This document shows positions 1-10,700 of a stretch of DNA of 64,000 nucleotides, piece by piece; positions within the stretch are counted from its first letter, which is position 1, and each line of letters starts with the position of its first letter. The stretch lies in NCBI GenBank assembly GCA_019095985.1, contig CM032668.1, positions 21,732,472 through 21,796,471 of the forward strand, written 5' to 3'. Below the pieces are notes generated by a model that made no database searches, had not been told where the DNA came from, and saw only the letters and a program-made list of their open reading frames with translations. Position numbers and translations under genes: made by a program. The stretch is from Streblospio benedicti. Taxonomy: Eukaryota > Annelida > Polychaeta > Spionida > Spionidae.

Positions 1-24
1 ATCAATTGTTCTTGTTGGTTACAG

Positions 25-90
25 GAATTGACCCTGGTTTTCGGACGCAACCACTTTTCAAGGCTGTTTATACGGGATCATCAACAATGG
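25..90 (+). CDS. Internal exon of a MACPF-domain gene
   Basis: A 66-base exon lies between an acceptor (ttggttacag) and a donor (gtaatg). It reads IDPGFRTQPLFKAVYTGSST followed by M and a split codon. Its phase fits the acceptor at 2082, so reading continues into DGQYLLPDG. This layout (G-x-D-P, a bulky FKAVYTG-like strand, then DG-x-Y-x-x-PDG) is the usual N-terminal part of membrane-attack-complex/perforin proteins. The start codon and any signal peptide lie upstream of the window. Seen: splice signals and phase match. Known: MACPF proteins insert into membranes and often form pores. Inferred: same gene as 2082-2847. Confidence 0.6.
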
Positions 91-692
91 GTAATGTATT
101 TTTTTCCCACCAAGTTTGCTTGTAAAATGATCAGATATATCTCATAAGTACTTACTCAAAGGGCCATGATGTTTCCTTGATGATTAAACTGTAAGGTTGG
201 TAAATTAACTGTTGGTTTAAAAAACTTTAACTTTGTAGGATCTTTTATGTTAAATATTCTATATATTTGGCATACAGCACTGGGTCTCAATGTGGTTTTG
301 GTTTTCTTTGCTGCTGTTATGATCAAAAAGAGACAATTTTTGTCTAATGTAAAATATATTTAAACATTGTCAAGCACATTAGGCTCCTTTTCAAATAAAT
401 TATACATAAAGAATGATCAACCAAACCAATGGATTGTAACACAAGAAATTCAGTCAATAATCCACATATTAAGAAAACTATATCCAAGCTGGCACAATAA
501 CATAGAATGTCACAAGCTAATAAAACATTGATTTTCCATCAAGATGACAGGTGCATATAGGTGTGACACCTCAGTAAAGTCAGTACATCCGATTATGTTA
601 GGCAATGTCTATTCATATTACATAGTTATATTGTCAACAGATGGTCATTCTCTTAAAAGCCTTATTTAGCAAACTTAATGCTTTTAAAATTA

Positions 693-768
693 TTGTAAAA
701 AATGTAGAGAATACATTTTGTAAAAAATGTAGAGAATACATTTGTAAAAAATGTAGAGAATACATTTG
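693..768. repeat. Tandem repeat, three copies of about 25 bp
   Basis: The unit TTGTAAAAAATGTAGAGAAT followed by ACATT occurs three times in a row with almost no variation, so the expansion is recent. Confidence 0.9.
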
Positions 769-1109
769 ATAATTTATGCTATTGGTAGTTTAGATTTCAA
801 TATGATAATCTATTATAAATTATAGTGATTTTATATTGAAAAAAAAGAAGATAATCTGTTACTGTCAACATTCTATGAATAACTGATACGTAGCAAATTA
901 CCATCAGACAAAAAAGCACTAAAGAAAATCAATTAGGCTCTGTAGTATAGCTTTGCAATCAAATATATTATGTTGTATTAATAAAATTAAAAGCATGTTA
1001 TGCATTCTCATACTCCCTGTATAGCCTCGGACACACAGGCTGGTATGATATGGTGACAACCATACAAGATTCTGGATGATCGAGACTAACTCCCTGTAAT
1101 GACACTTTC

Positions 1110-1163
1110 AAATGATTGACCATGTTCATCAAGGCACAAATGATTGACCATGTTCATCAAGGC
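1110..1163. repeat. 26-bp direct duplication
   Basis: AAATGATTGACCATGTTCAT plus CAAGGC appears twice, separated by two bases. This is a simple local duplication inside the intron. Confidence 0.9.
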
Positions 1164-2081
1164 TTTGCCCTATCTGAATATATTGACATACTATATATTT
1201 GTCTCTCAAGTGGGGACTTAAAATTGTTACTCATATATTATTATTTTGAGATGAACACAATGATCTTCTTTGAACACTCTAGGATAAGTATTAGAGAAAT
1301 TATGACCAGAGTTAAAAATTACAACTGCCAGCTTTGTGATAATGAGATTTTAATAGATACCAGATGTTCATCTGCTAATTCAAAATTGCATAAGGAGTAT
1401 TAAGTGAAATCATACATACAATCCTTGGTGAAATGTTGTGTTCAATTAATATTATTTTTGCTGATCTAACAATTATAATGAACTTTCCATGGAAACTGTA
1501 GTACAAAAATTGTCACTTTTTGATCATAAAAAAGCCAAAAAAAACCCACAAGGATACCTTTTCATTCCTTTACCAACATTTTCAATTGAAATATGTCATA
1601 TTAAGTTATTTCTATGTATGTGCAATTCCTGAATAAAAAATATATATATATGTTTTTATTCAATATTGTTCTTGTTCTATACGCTACATGGTGTAGGTGA
1701 ATATATACATGTAGTGAAAACTGGCTTACACATGTAGACATAGTCATAAACTTACTTTCCAATACATACTTTTTTGCAAAGTATAAATCAAACCGCAAAA
1801 TTTCTAATCTAACATTTAGCATTCATGTAATTTTCAAAATTTAATGGCTCTGAAGACGGGTAACATACTGTGAAACAAGCTTGTAAGCCCTCTAAATGAA
1901 TATATAAGTGAAAAAAAGTTATAGTGAAAAAAATATATAATATATATATAAGTATTTTTTTCATAATAACATGATTGTCATCCTCTATTATCATCCTCCC
2001 AAATATCTTCTAATGTCATAAGAAACTAGTGCATTTACACAAAGAAAGTACATGTACATGTATCTTTTGTTTATATTACAG

Positions 2082-2847
2082 ACGGGCAGTATCTTCTTCC
2101 TGATGGTATTGTCGGTATGGCATCGATCTCTTGTGATTCACATACAGTCACTGAACATATACAGTCATCAAAGGAATATGAAATGCATCTCTCTTCTTAT
2201 ATTGACATTAAAGGCAGCTATACTTTCTTAAGTTTATCTGTAAATGCAGAAATGAAGAAGAAATCATCTTTTCTAGAAAAGTCCGAAACAATGATAATTT
2301 CCCAAAAAAGAGAATGTTTTCTGTACACTGCCAAAATAGATGTCATTCAACCACCCAAATTACATGATTCGTTTCTACAGTCATTAAAACAAGTAAATAC
2401 TTCTGATTTGTCTGAATGTGTTGAATTCCTCAATACTTATGGTCAGCATTTTGTCAAAGGTATAGCTTTTGGTCATAGAATTGGATCTGAAACAGAAATT
2501 GTGAAAACTAGCACATTTACAGAAGATGGTCTAATGGCCAGTTTAGATGCACAGCTGGAGGTATTTACTTTTGGGGCAAAAGGTGGTGTTGAACACAAAC
2601 AAAATGAAAATGTATCACTGGGAAAAATGACAAAAGTATAAGAACATACTCGATTGGTGTACAAAGTCAAGATGGAAATAGTTTGTCTCCATCTGAAAGT
2701 GCTGCACCATTGAGTTATAAACTTGGATACCTTCATGAAATTCCAGGGTTAAAACGTAGTCAAAAAAGAAAGATTAAAAATATAATGCATATGCTATATG
2801 ATAGATTGAAAAATAATCATAGTACATTCAAACATTTGGTAGAATAG
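2082..2847 (+). CDS. MACPF-domain exon, possibly broken
   Basis: The exon begins after ttatattacag and reads in phase from the exon at 25-90. Residues YGQHFVKGIAFG fit the MACPF signature (Y-G-T/Q-H-F/Y) and are preceded by the expected helix (FLNTYG). Further on, TYSIGVQ, a D-G turn and LSYKLG match the closing strands of MACPF domains. The domain is therefore present nearly to its end. It appears broken about once, or the assembly has one error there; I cannot tell which. MACPF proteins act by oligomerising on membranes and include immune perforins, developmental factors and some venom or egg toxins. Nothing here decides between these roles. Similarity to MACPF is secure; the exact family is not. 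Confidence 0.65.
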
Positions 2848-3143
2848 ATATATAATAATTTGAAATGTACAAAATGTTCTCTTATTCAAATAGTTCAATA
2901 TTTGGATTTAAAAATCAAATTACACATACTTGTTAGAGACTATTTCAGTATTAGCAATAGATTTGTGTTTTTCCTTTGAGTCAATTTTGTAATGATGTAT
3001 CGAGGTTATTACAGTGTACGGCTACATGTATATACGTGAACCAGTCATGATCATAGCCTGATGCATATGGCTTGATTTTTTGTGTAGATCAAAGGATGGA
3101 TACATGTTACATTTTTAAGCATATTTGTTGAATGTTTACTTAG
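2848..3143 (+). other. Non-coding, probable intron
   Basis: AT-rich sequence after the MACPF exon with no coding signal. It ends at a good acceptor (tgtttacttag). Confidence 0.4.
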
Positions 3144-3185
3144 GTGTACTTGTGAGTCTTCTGATTACAGGCTTCTACTTCTATG
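3144..3185 (+). CDS. Small exon encoding a membrane segment
   Basis: This 42-base exon lies between tttacttag and gtaagc. It reads VLVSLLITGFYFY, a strongly hydrophobic stretch that fits a transmembrane helix. Phase 1 at both ends matches the following exon (first full codons ESQNFPN). It may link the extracellular MACPF part to the acidic tail encoded downstream, giving a type I membrane protein. The connection to the MACPF exon upstream is inferred from strand and order only. Confidence 0.5.
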
Positions 3186-3448
3186 GTAAGCTACTCTGTC
3201 ACTGTATAATGAGCTCATTTTATTGATGTAGAATATTTAGTTTCTTTCCATTCTTGATTTTTTTTCTGTCACATTTGCTACACATTTAAAGTAAAATATA
3301 GTTTTACACATAAAATAACAGATAAAATGTGTATCTTAGGTTTTTCAAAGGAACTCTTGGTCAGAGTTTTTTTAAATATTTACTCGATATTACTATGAAT
3401 TTTATTAAATATGTTGCATTTTTGACTAATGATATTTATGTCCCACAG

Positions 3449-3514
3449 ACGAAAGCCAAAACTTTCCAAATGAGAGTACAATGGATTATGCACTACAAGA
3501 AGCAAGCAAAAATA
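3449..3514 (+). CDS. Exon after the membrane segment
   Basis: A 66-base exon between tgtcccacag and gtaagt, both strong signals. It reads DESQNFPNESTMDYALQEAS plus KN. It joins in phase to the exon at 3144-3185 upstream and to 5622 downstream (phase 1 both sides). Polar and acidic, consistent with a cytoplasmic juxtamembrane region. No recognised domain. Confidence 0.6.
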
Positions 3515-5621
3515 GTAAGTACATTAAAAATTTCTGTCTGCATACACCTAAATGTCGAAATTACGTGGTTCGATTGTAAGTGAGGTTCTGTACAATGCGG
3601 TTCGACCATGGACCCAATTTTTTAAGGCGTATATGTCTCGAAACCACGTTATCACACCAAATGTATTTTATTTTTCTACATTAGGCCATATTTTGACCTT
3701 ATCGCTCATCTGGTGAAAATCACAGTTTACGCAGAGACCCTTATGTTCTATGACATGATTTTTGTCTGGAGACTGTTTGAAAAGCATTCGCAATTTTAAT
3801 TATATCAATGGCTTAACCCTTACGGTGCCTACGGTGCCGTGGGCGACCTGAACCGCCCTACGTAAAATACCCCTTTACTGCCAAGGGCGACTATGGTCGC
3901 CCAATTTGATAAGAAAAACACCCCAACTTTGGCCGAGAATTTCAGTTCAAAATACTCGTGCTTTTCGTTTCACTTTCTCACGTTTGCACAACAAACGCCT
4001 TAACTTGCCATTTCGACGTTATTTTCGTGAGAAATATACATGATATTGACAATATTTTAATTTTATTTGAAAGGACAATTATCTGCCCATCAAACACGCA
4101 TTTTACACTGCTAACTTCAACCTATAATTAGTCGTGTTTGCTTCCGATAAACCGGGACATATCATACCTTGTTTGAATTGTGAGGACACCATCTTTACAT
4201 GGAAACATAATAAAAAATACATATACTCCCAGCATGCTTCTAATTCACGTTACAAAAATGATGGTTTTCTATGTTCTTATCGTCATCAAGACTCATTTGA
4301 TAAACGCTAACCTCGTGGTAGCCCCAATAAAATGGGTGCCGTTATGAGTCTGACACAACACAGCATGCTGAACGAGGCTAATACCAGAAAGAGGTCACGT
4401 AGTTCACGCACCTGCTAGCAAGGCTAGTAATGGCGTCGATACAGGGTAAGAAGTGATGATCTCCTGTGAATTAATTAAGAATATGTCGGTTACTTAATGG
4501 TTTCGATGAAAATTTGTGTTCCCGGTCTCAACTAAGGCATTTTGCAAGCGACTGACCACAGATGAACAACGGATTATCATGTTTTCATACAGAACGATCA
4601 CATTTCGTAACTCAACTTTCCGGGAAGGAATGAAGATGCATTTTCACGAATGGCTGTCAGTAAGAAGGTGTTTGAAAGTTTCAGCACGCCATAATATTGT
4701 AAGTAAATGTCTCATATCATAAAATTAGAAAGGTTCATGTTGTGTTGTATTTGAAACTTCGTTAAAATGCTGCTCCAATCATTTTCTCTCATGTTAATAC
4801 GCAATTTAAAATCTCTGTTTACCCTGTCAATTCGAATCGGACAACGATGCCGGCATCAGTTTAAACCATTCGTTGTCTACAAAGAATTTATATTATGATC
4901 ACATAAAAGCAAAAATAAGAAACTAGAGACGATTTTACACACCCACTTAAAATTTCAGTAAAAAATACGCAGTATTTATGGCTGTGGATATATTTTTCTG
5001 AAGTGGCTTGCTAGTAAATAGTGGAGACATTTTTTTTGCACGAAATCAAAAGCCGGTTCTGGCAGTGAGGGCGTAGTACGTTAATTTATGCATGGCACCG
5101 AAAGGGTTAATTGCTGGTGGACCATGTGTTACTTACAACCTAGTAATCGAGTTTGCCCACACATCCGGTAGTATTGACCAATAACAGGTTTTTAAACAAT
5201 GGTGGATATATTTCATTTGAATTCCAGAATTTCTTTTTATTGACTTAAAATATCTAAGTAATTGCAACTTAAGATGTACAATGTCTTTTTATGTAGTCGT
5301 ATGTTTGCTTACATGTATATAATAAAACACCCACATTAAAGGCAGAGAATGAAGGTAATGCAGGTAGATTTAAACCCATATGATAATGCAGGTAGAAAAA
5401 TTTCACTGGTAACACGTGCTTTTTTGTTCGCGGAAGGGGGGTGTCTTTTTTATGCGCTTTCAAGATTAACGCTGTAATCAAACCTTGGACACTGACACCG
5501 TGTTACATGTGTATCGAGTTTTAGGTGTATGTAACATGTTTAGATTACTAAAGTGAACAAGATTAACAATATTGTACCAAGGATTGTATATAAATAATTG
5601 TATTCCATACTTTTATTTCAG
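3515..5621 (+). other. Intron containing a piggyBac-like MITE
   Basis: A 2.1-kb intron between phase-matched exons. Its middle is a TTAA-flanked mobile element (3817-5106). The remaining flanks show no coding signal. Confidence 0.55.
3817..5106. mobile_element. piggyBac-type non-autonomous element (MITE)
   Basis: The element is flanked by TTAA at 3813-3816 and 5107-5110, the invariant target of piggyBac transposases. The ends are inverted copies: CCCTTACGGTGCC on the left and GGCACCGAAAGGG on the right. A second inner inverted pair follows (ACGTAAAATACCCCTTTACTGCC-like on the left, GGCAGTGAGGGCGTAGTACGT on the right); piggyBac ends commonly show this two-part form. At 1290 bp it lacks a recognisable transposase. 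One short open frame (4516-4722) has no known motif. It would need a transposase supplied in trans. Confidence 0.8.
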
Positions 5622-6584
5622 TTTCAATTCAACAGAAAGGAAGCATCAAGATTGATTATTCTTTATACTGTGATACTGAATATAAATCAAACATATCAAA
5701 ACATTATTCAATGCACAGTGAAAATGATGACGGTGTTGTTATTGGAGATACAAAAAATGATGAAGAACAGAAATCTATGGAGTCTGCCAGTGAAGACATT
5801 AGTGAAAATGATGTTTCTGATGCAAAAGATGCAGAACACAAAGCGAAGTCTGTTGATGAACCATTTGGAGAAAACAATGAAACTATTGTAGATGCAAAAG
5901 TAGATAAACAAAAAACGATGGCATCCACCACTTGTGGCCTCATTAGTGAAAACTTCACCTTCCCTGCTACAAGTTCAATGAACAGTGAAAGTACAAACTT
6001 CATATATAACAATGACTACAATGATGATATGGATGAAGACTATGTGTCTACCATCACCCCGGATGAAGACTATGTGTCTGCAATCACTCCTGCCTTATTT
6101 CATAGGAGAAAGAGAAAAAGGGTGTCATATAATATGAGAATGAAAAAGGTATCGATGGTAAATGATGATATCAATGCCACAGGTGCAAAAAATGGTGAAA
6201 AACACACAGCAAAGTCCACCAGGGATCTCTTTAGTGAAAATGATGTTACCACCACTAATGAAAAAGATTATGAACAGACAGCAATGGAGTCCGCCTGTGA
6301 CCCCCTTAGTGAAAATGATAACTACAATGATATGGATTTAGACTATGATTCAACCATGACCCCAGCCTTATTAAATGTGAGAAAGAGAACAAAGTTTTCC
6401 TTGGTAAATGACAACATACATTCATCCACAGAAGGTCTATTTGTTACCTCTGGTGGTGGTGGTGATGATGATGCTGCTGCTGCTGATGATTATTATGATG
6501 ATGATAGGGATGAAGACTATGTTTGTTCAGAAAATGATTCAGAAGACTCAGATGATAGTGACATTGAAGATAAAGTTTACAAAG
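5622..6584 (+). CDS. Large acidic repeat exon (probable cytoplasmic tail)
   Basis: The exon starts after tttatttcag in phase with 3449-3514 and ends at AAAG|gtaatt. It encodes about 320 residues dominated by D, E, S, K and N. A degenerate unit of about 30-50 residues recurs: an E/K-Q-x-x-M-E-S-A-like stretch followed by I/L-S-E-N-D (for example MESASEDISENDV, KSTRDLFSENDV and MESACDPLSENDN). A second motif recurs as D-Y-x-S-T/A-x-T-P-A-L-x-x-x-R-K-R (DEDYVSAITPALFHRRKRKR and DLDYDSTMTPALLNVRKRTK). The end is a run of D and E. Such tails are usually disordered; the basic R-K-R patches could be sorting or binding sites (inference). No domain recognised. Confidence 0.6.
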
Positions 6585-6720
6585 GTAATTACATTGTGCT
6601 TTATTTTCTATATTCAGCTGTCACACATCAGTGATTCAACACATACAGCATTCACTGTGAGTGAATCCAGAAAAGCAACATTTTTTTGACTGAATGAACT
6701 AAATCAAGCTAGATTTCTGA
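6585..6720 (+). other. Start of a host intron, upstream of element Y
   Basis: Non-coding sequence after the donor at 6585. No LTR or primer-binding site is visible here, although the gag reading frame of element Y opens at 6721. The 5' part of that element is therefore missing or not recognisable. Confidence 0.45.
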
Positions 6721-7779
6721 ATTTACAGTTGCAATAAGAATAGAAGTGCAAGGCGCAAAAAGTCTAAACGCCAGCAGTCACACCAACCGCCTCCCGCATA
6801 CCCGTATTATTATTACCCACCTCCACAAACAGTGCCCCCAAACACTGATAAAGTAGACAAAGTGGAAAAGGAACTAGAATCACTAAGAACACAACTCTTA
6901 GATGTGTCACTAAGTAAACAAACAGACCTGTCTGTGTTGGTCACTTCAATTGAAAAACTGACGTCTCACATGGCGCACAATCAACCCCCGCCAGCAGCAG
7001 GCCGCTCTCGAGGTCCCAACATCACGTTACCGGAATTTAAAGGCGGTCTCAATGCGTCTTTCGAGAGATGGTTAAAAGATTTAAAAGTCTGTTTTGACCA
7101 CCTGGGTTGGAATGTAGACCACCCGCAGAGAAGGACAATAATACCCACTCTGCTTAAAGGGTACGCCAAAGTTCAGTATGACCAAATACAAAATGTAGAT
7201 ACTCTAACTTATCAGCAATTGATAGCGGTGCTAACACGAATCTTTGCGCATGGTAATAAGCCAATTAACGTACGCTACCAGCATACTGCCCGGCAACAAC
7301 GGGAGAATGAATCCGTGGGTGCATATTCGGCGGATATGCTACAACGCATTGAAGATTGTCATATGGAATCAGAAGAAACTAGAATACTTACGTACCTAAA
7401 TGGGTTAAAACCAAGTATTAAAATAGAACTTTCTAGAATGGAATTTAATACATTGCCCCAATTAGTCTCATGTGCTGAACGAGCAGAAAACTCACTGAAC
7501 TTACAAAATCAGTATTCCAATGACTTATCAGCGGTGTCAACGCGTAAATCACGGAAAGATTTCAAAAAGAAAATTGATAAAAACTCTAATAAAAATAGAT
7601 CATCCTCAAAAGCGTCTCATAAATCCAAATCAAACAATAACCGTTCGACGGAACGCTCACGCTCTCAGTCAAAGAACCGGTCAAACAGTCAATCTTTCAA
7701 GGACAAGCCCAAACGTTCCCAATCAGTGGCTTCCATTCAAGATGATTCGGCCACAGAGTGCGATGATGATTTAAACTAA
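6721..7779 (+). CDS. gag-like open frame of element Y
   Basis: About 350 codons, open from 6721, with no ATG near the start. The N-terminal part is rich in K/R, Q, P and Y (a PYYYYPPPQ-like run). The centre looks like a gypsy-type capsid: LPEFKGG, FERWLKDL, then LLKGYAKVQYDQ and YQHTARQQRENESVGAYSAD. The C-terminus is a basic, serine-rich tail (RSSSKASHKSKSNNN) in place of a zinc knuckle; it probably binds nucleic acid. The frame differs from that of pol. Fossil of a mobile element. Confidence 0.8.
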   Translation: MYSCNKNRSARRKKSKRQQSHQPPPAYPYYYYPPPQTVPPNTDKVDKVEKELESLRTQLLDVSLSKQTDLSVLVTSIEKLTSHMAHNQPPPAAGRSRGPNITLPEFKGGLNASFERWLKDLKVCFDHLGWNVDHPQRRTIIPTLLKGYAKVQYDQIQNVDTLTYQQLIAVLTRIFAHGNKPINVRYQHTARQQRENESVGAYSADMLQRIEDCHMESEETRILTYLNGLKPSIKIELSRMEFNTLPQLVSCAERAENSLNLQNQYSNDLSAVSTRKSRKDFKKKIDKNSNKNRSSSKASHKSKSNNNRSTERSRSQSKNRSNSQSFKDKPKRSQSVASIQDDSATECDDDLN

Positions 7780-7784
7780 ATACT

Positions 7785-10700
7785 GTGCCACTGAATCATT
7801 TAGCTAGTTTTCAAGAGATCCCCGTTAGCAATACCTTAGATGTAGAATTTTACTCTGACTCAGTGGTACAATTGCACTTCCCCAATAATAAAATGTTTGT
7901 TAAAGCTTTATGCGATACAGGGGCGGCGATTTCCGCATGCTCTGAAGCAATTATGGCCAAATTGTTACCTCAGTATAAACGTAGCTTAGTTCCCTCATCT
8001 AGAACTTTCAATGTAGCAAACAACAAACGAGTCAAACCCATAGGTTCGACAGCACTCGGATTCAAAATCCAGAATAAGTGGTTTTCAACACAAGTTTTCG
8101 TGTTCAAGGAGCTGTCACATCAATTCATTTTAGGCAGACCATTTTTAATGGAAAATGAAGCGGTATTAGATTTTGGTAAACAAACAATGTCATTGAAACC
8201 CGCAAGACTACACGCTATTGCTAACCACAGAATCAAGCCAAAATCTTTCTGTATCATTCCAACAAAAATAACAAACAAAAATGCGCATGTGCATTTTTCA
8301 ACAGGTCAAGTGGGCACAGTAGCGCAGCTACATGAAACTACCGAAATTGTAGACGCAATTGTGTCTATGTCCAATAACATGGCCCCAGTAATCGTGAAAA
8401 ATGATACTAACAAGTATATCAATATTTTTGATGGTCAAAACATAGCCGCATTTACAATGTTATCAATTTCTGATATCACGGAAGAAACTAACACTGAAAT
8501 TAACGCGCTGGATGCGGGAAGTCGGGCAGACTTTGACTTAACGCACATACAAAATGCGCAACTGCGCGCAGAATTTGATTCTATGTTAAAAACGAACAAG
8601 GAGGTGTTTATTGATAAAAATAAGAATCTGGGATTTTGTGACATAGTAAAGCACAAAATACAACTTAAACCAGACGCAAAATTAAAACATGCGACTCCTT
8701 ATAGATACCCACCGCAAGTAAAGGAACAAATAGACAAGCAAATTGACTATTTATTACAGCAGAAAGTCATAGAGCCGTCAGGCAATGTCATATTTTCTAG
8801 TCCCATCATTGCAGTTAAGAAAAATTCAAAAAAGTCTCATAGACATCTGGACAAAGATGTCCCAAAAGAGGTGAGATTCTGTATTGCTCTCCGGTTGCTG
8901 AACGCGCAATCTGTTTTCAAACAATACTATATGCCTAGTTTTGACCTGATCTTGGACTTCCTTAGTACACAAAAGGGCAAATACTACAGTAAGCTCGACC
9001 TTAGTAGCGGATATCACCAGCTCGCCGTGCATGACTCGAGTAAACCCCTGCTGGGATTCCATTGGAATTCACGCACGTACAGGTTTGCTAGGGTGCCCAT
9101 GGGCCTTTCGAGCGCGCCTTCAGAATTCTCCAGGGCGTTATCCATGATTCTGGACAAACATCTGAACAAGTCAACAATTCTGTATTTGGATGATATTTTA
9201 ATTACATCAAACTCATTAAAAGATCACATCAGGGATGTCCATAACGTCCTCCAATGCTTGATTAAAGCAAACCTCAAGCTGTCACCAAAGAAATGTCAAT
9301 TTGCGCATACTGAAATTGAATATCTGGGTCATTTAGTGTCAAAAGATGGCTATAAGCCTTCCACCTCGCATGTACATGCCATAGACACATTCCCAAAACC
9401 AAAAGAAAATGATAAAAAGAGTTTACGTTCTTTCAATGGACTGGTCAACTTCTTTAACTCTTTTATACCAAACAGGGCTGAATTAATGAAACCATTACAC
9501 ACCCTGGCACTTCCGGAAACAAAATGGGAGTGGACGGAACATCATGAACATTCATTTAACACTTTGAAACGAATCATGACCTCAAAATCATTTTTGCATT
9601 ACCCAAATTTTAACGAAAAATTTTATATATTCTGTGATGCATCGGATTTGTCAATTGGAGGCGGTTTATTTCAATTAGATAAAGAGGGCCACTTTTGTCC
9701 TATTGCTTTTACAGGACGTGCATTAAGCAAAGGTGAACAAAAACGATGTGTGTTTGAGAGGGAGCTTTTATCAGTTGTGTACGTGGTCACACAATTTTCT
9801 CTCTATTTGCAGGAACGAGAATTCACGATTTTTTCGGACAATAATTCTCTGGTTCATCTATTTCAAAAATCTGGAAATAAATTATCTCCTAAAATTCAAA
9901 GATGGATGCTCCTTCTGCAATCTTACAAATTCAATATCAAGCATATTAAAGGCAAAAATAACTCTTGTGCTGATTTTCTTAGCCGCAGATTGTATGACTT
10001 TGATTTTACCAGAGTGGATATGCGCATTAATGAATTCCCTCAGCTACCAGGGTATGACGTCATAGCGCCCATCACAAGAGCGCAAGCAAAGGCGCTAACG
10101 AGCGCAGCTGCGCCCGCGCTGACGCCCACAGCACCTCATGAGACGCAGCCGTCCGCAGATAAAGGTAGGAATGCTATGGACCAGTCGTCTTGCGTAACTA
10201 ATGAACCACAACCATCCAAACATCGGGTGAAACCTCCACACCAGATGGTAAATGATGACATTGATCAAGCTGATTTGCCCCCCAGCCGGCCTGAGATTAC
10301 TCCCAGCCCCACTAATGACCAGCCAAGCATGGCTACGCATAACTGCGCCCATGCCAAGTGTAAATTAGCCCCAGAACAACTGGCTCTGGAACAAAGAAAA
10401 TGTGGCAAATTGCTAGATCTGTTTAATTTCTTAAAATTTGGCCACGAGCCGCCAACGGCTGCAAGAAAGCAATTTGTTCTCGCCAGGGAACAAAACCATT
10501 GCTTAATTGGAAAAGACGACCTATTAGTTCTCATTACTAGCAATGATATAGAAAAAGTTTGTTACAAAATTGTGGTTCCAAAGCACATGCAAGAATGTGT
10601 GTTGTATACATTTCATAAGAAAATTGCAGCACATGCGGGTGCTACACGCACTCTCCAACGAATAAAAGACATATATGTCTGGCGGGGTATGCACAAAGAT

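Larger units (their letters stand above)
91..2081 (+). other. Intron of the MACPF gene with short direct repeats
   Basis: About 2 kb of AT-rich non-coding sequence between the two MACPF exons. It holds a three-copy 25-bp tandem repeat (693-768) and a 26-bp direct duplication (1110-1163). A short open frame at 1116-1403 has no protein-like features and spans the duplication, so I do not call it a gene. Confidence 0.5.

Noticed and set aside
6408-6689. Frame with hydrophobic runs overlapping the acidic exon
   Set aside because: Out-of-frame reading of the GAT-rich region; the acidic frame has splice support and repeats.
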